Source: Mucilaginibacter sp. UBA4741 (lineage in GTDB: Bacteria > Bacteroidota > Bacteroidia > Sphingobacteriales > Sphingobacteriaceae). From it: a stretch of 6,440 bases of DNA. Shown piece after piece: positions 6,405-6,440 of the stretch. Position 1 is the stretch's first letter. Each line of letters opens with the position of its first letter. Position numbers and translations under genes: made by a program. Where the stretch lies: positions 2,507 through 8,946 of the forward strand of contig DHIR01000073.1 in assembly GCA_002403905.1 (NCBI GenBank), written 5' to 3'. Under the pieces are notes generated by a model, which saw only the letters and a list, made by a program, of their open reading frames with translations, made no database searches and was not told the origin of the DNA.

Positions 6405-6440
6405 ACAAGTTTTCCACCTTATTTAATACCATAATTAATT

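Noticed and set aside
6384..6434. Possible plus-strand gene start at the right edge (ATG GGT TTG...)
   Set aside because: The frame closes at a stop codon after 16 codons, still within the window.

Overview
The window looks like a carbohydrate-utilisation neighbourhood from the chromosome of a Bacteroidota bacterium, most plausibly of the Sphingobacteriaceae (Mucilaginibacter/Pedobacter type). The evidence is moderately AT-rich coding DNA, very AT-rich gaps, start codons without a Shine-Dalgarno sequence, and several perfect matches to the Bacteroidota -7 promoter element TAnnTTTG. The genus is an inference from overall character; no marker gene is present.

All five genes lie on the minus strand, so transcription runs from right to left. 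From the right they are: a secreted type-B carboxylesterase (4673-6214) with its own leader and a terminator-like hairpin; a 341-base gap holding a good promoter; a Tat-exported glycoside hydrolase family 2 enzyme (1899-4331); a strong hairpin; a small secreted protein of unknown function (1370-1819); a gap with a promoter element overlapped by an inverted repeat; a sugar isomerase/epimerase of the D-psicose/D-tagatose 3-epimerase type (419-1261); and the first 108 codons of a lipoprotein (1-324, cut by the left edge) that resembles the start of the large sorbosone/glucose-dehydrogenase-like propeller proteins.

Taken together the genes suggest breakdown of a decorated glycoside. The esterase could remove acyl groups and the GH2 enzyme could cut the glycosidic bond in the periplasm. 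The epimerase, which lacks a signal peptide, would act on the released sugar in the cytoplasm. The lipoprotein could be an envelope sugar oxidoreductase. No SusC/SusD pair, transporter, kinase or regulator is visible, so the substrate cannot be named and the shared pathway is inferred from proximity. The gaps of 79-341 bases and separate promoter-like elements suggest several transcription units rather than one tight operon.

The most distinctive unexplained signals are regulatory: a 13-base inverted repeat over the epimerase -7 element, and three inverted repeats with a TGTACA core, found only in the leaders of the GH2 and esterase genes. I saw no RNA gene, CRISPR array, insertion sequence or attachment site. 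No clearly new biological system is evident.
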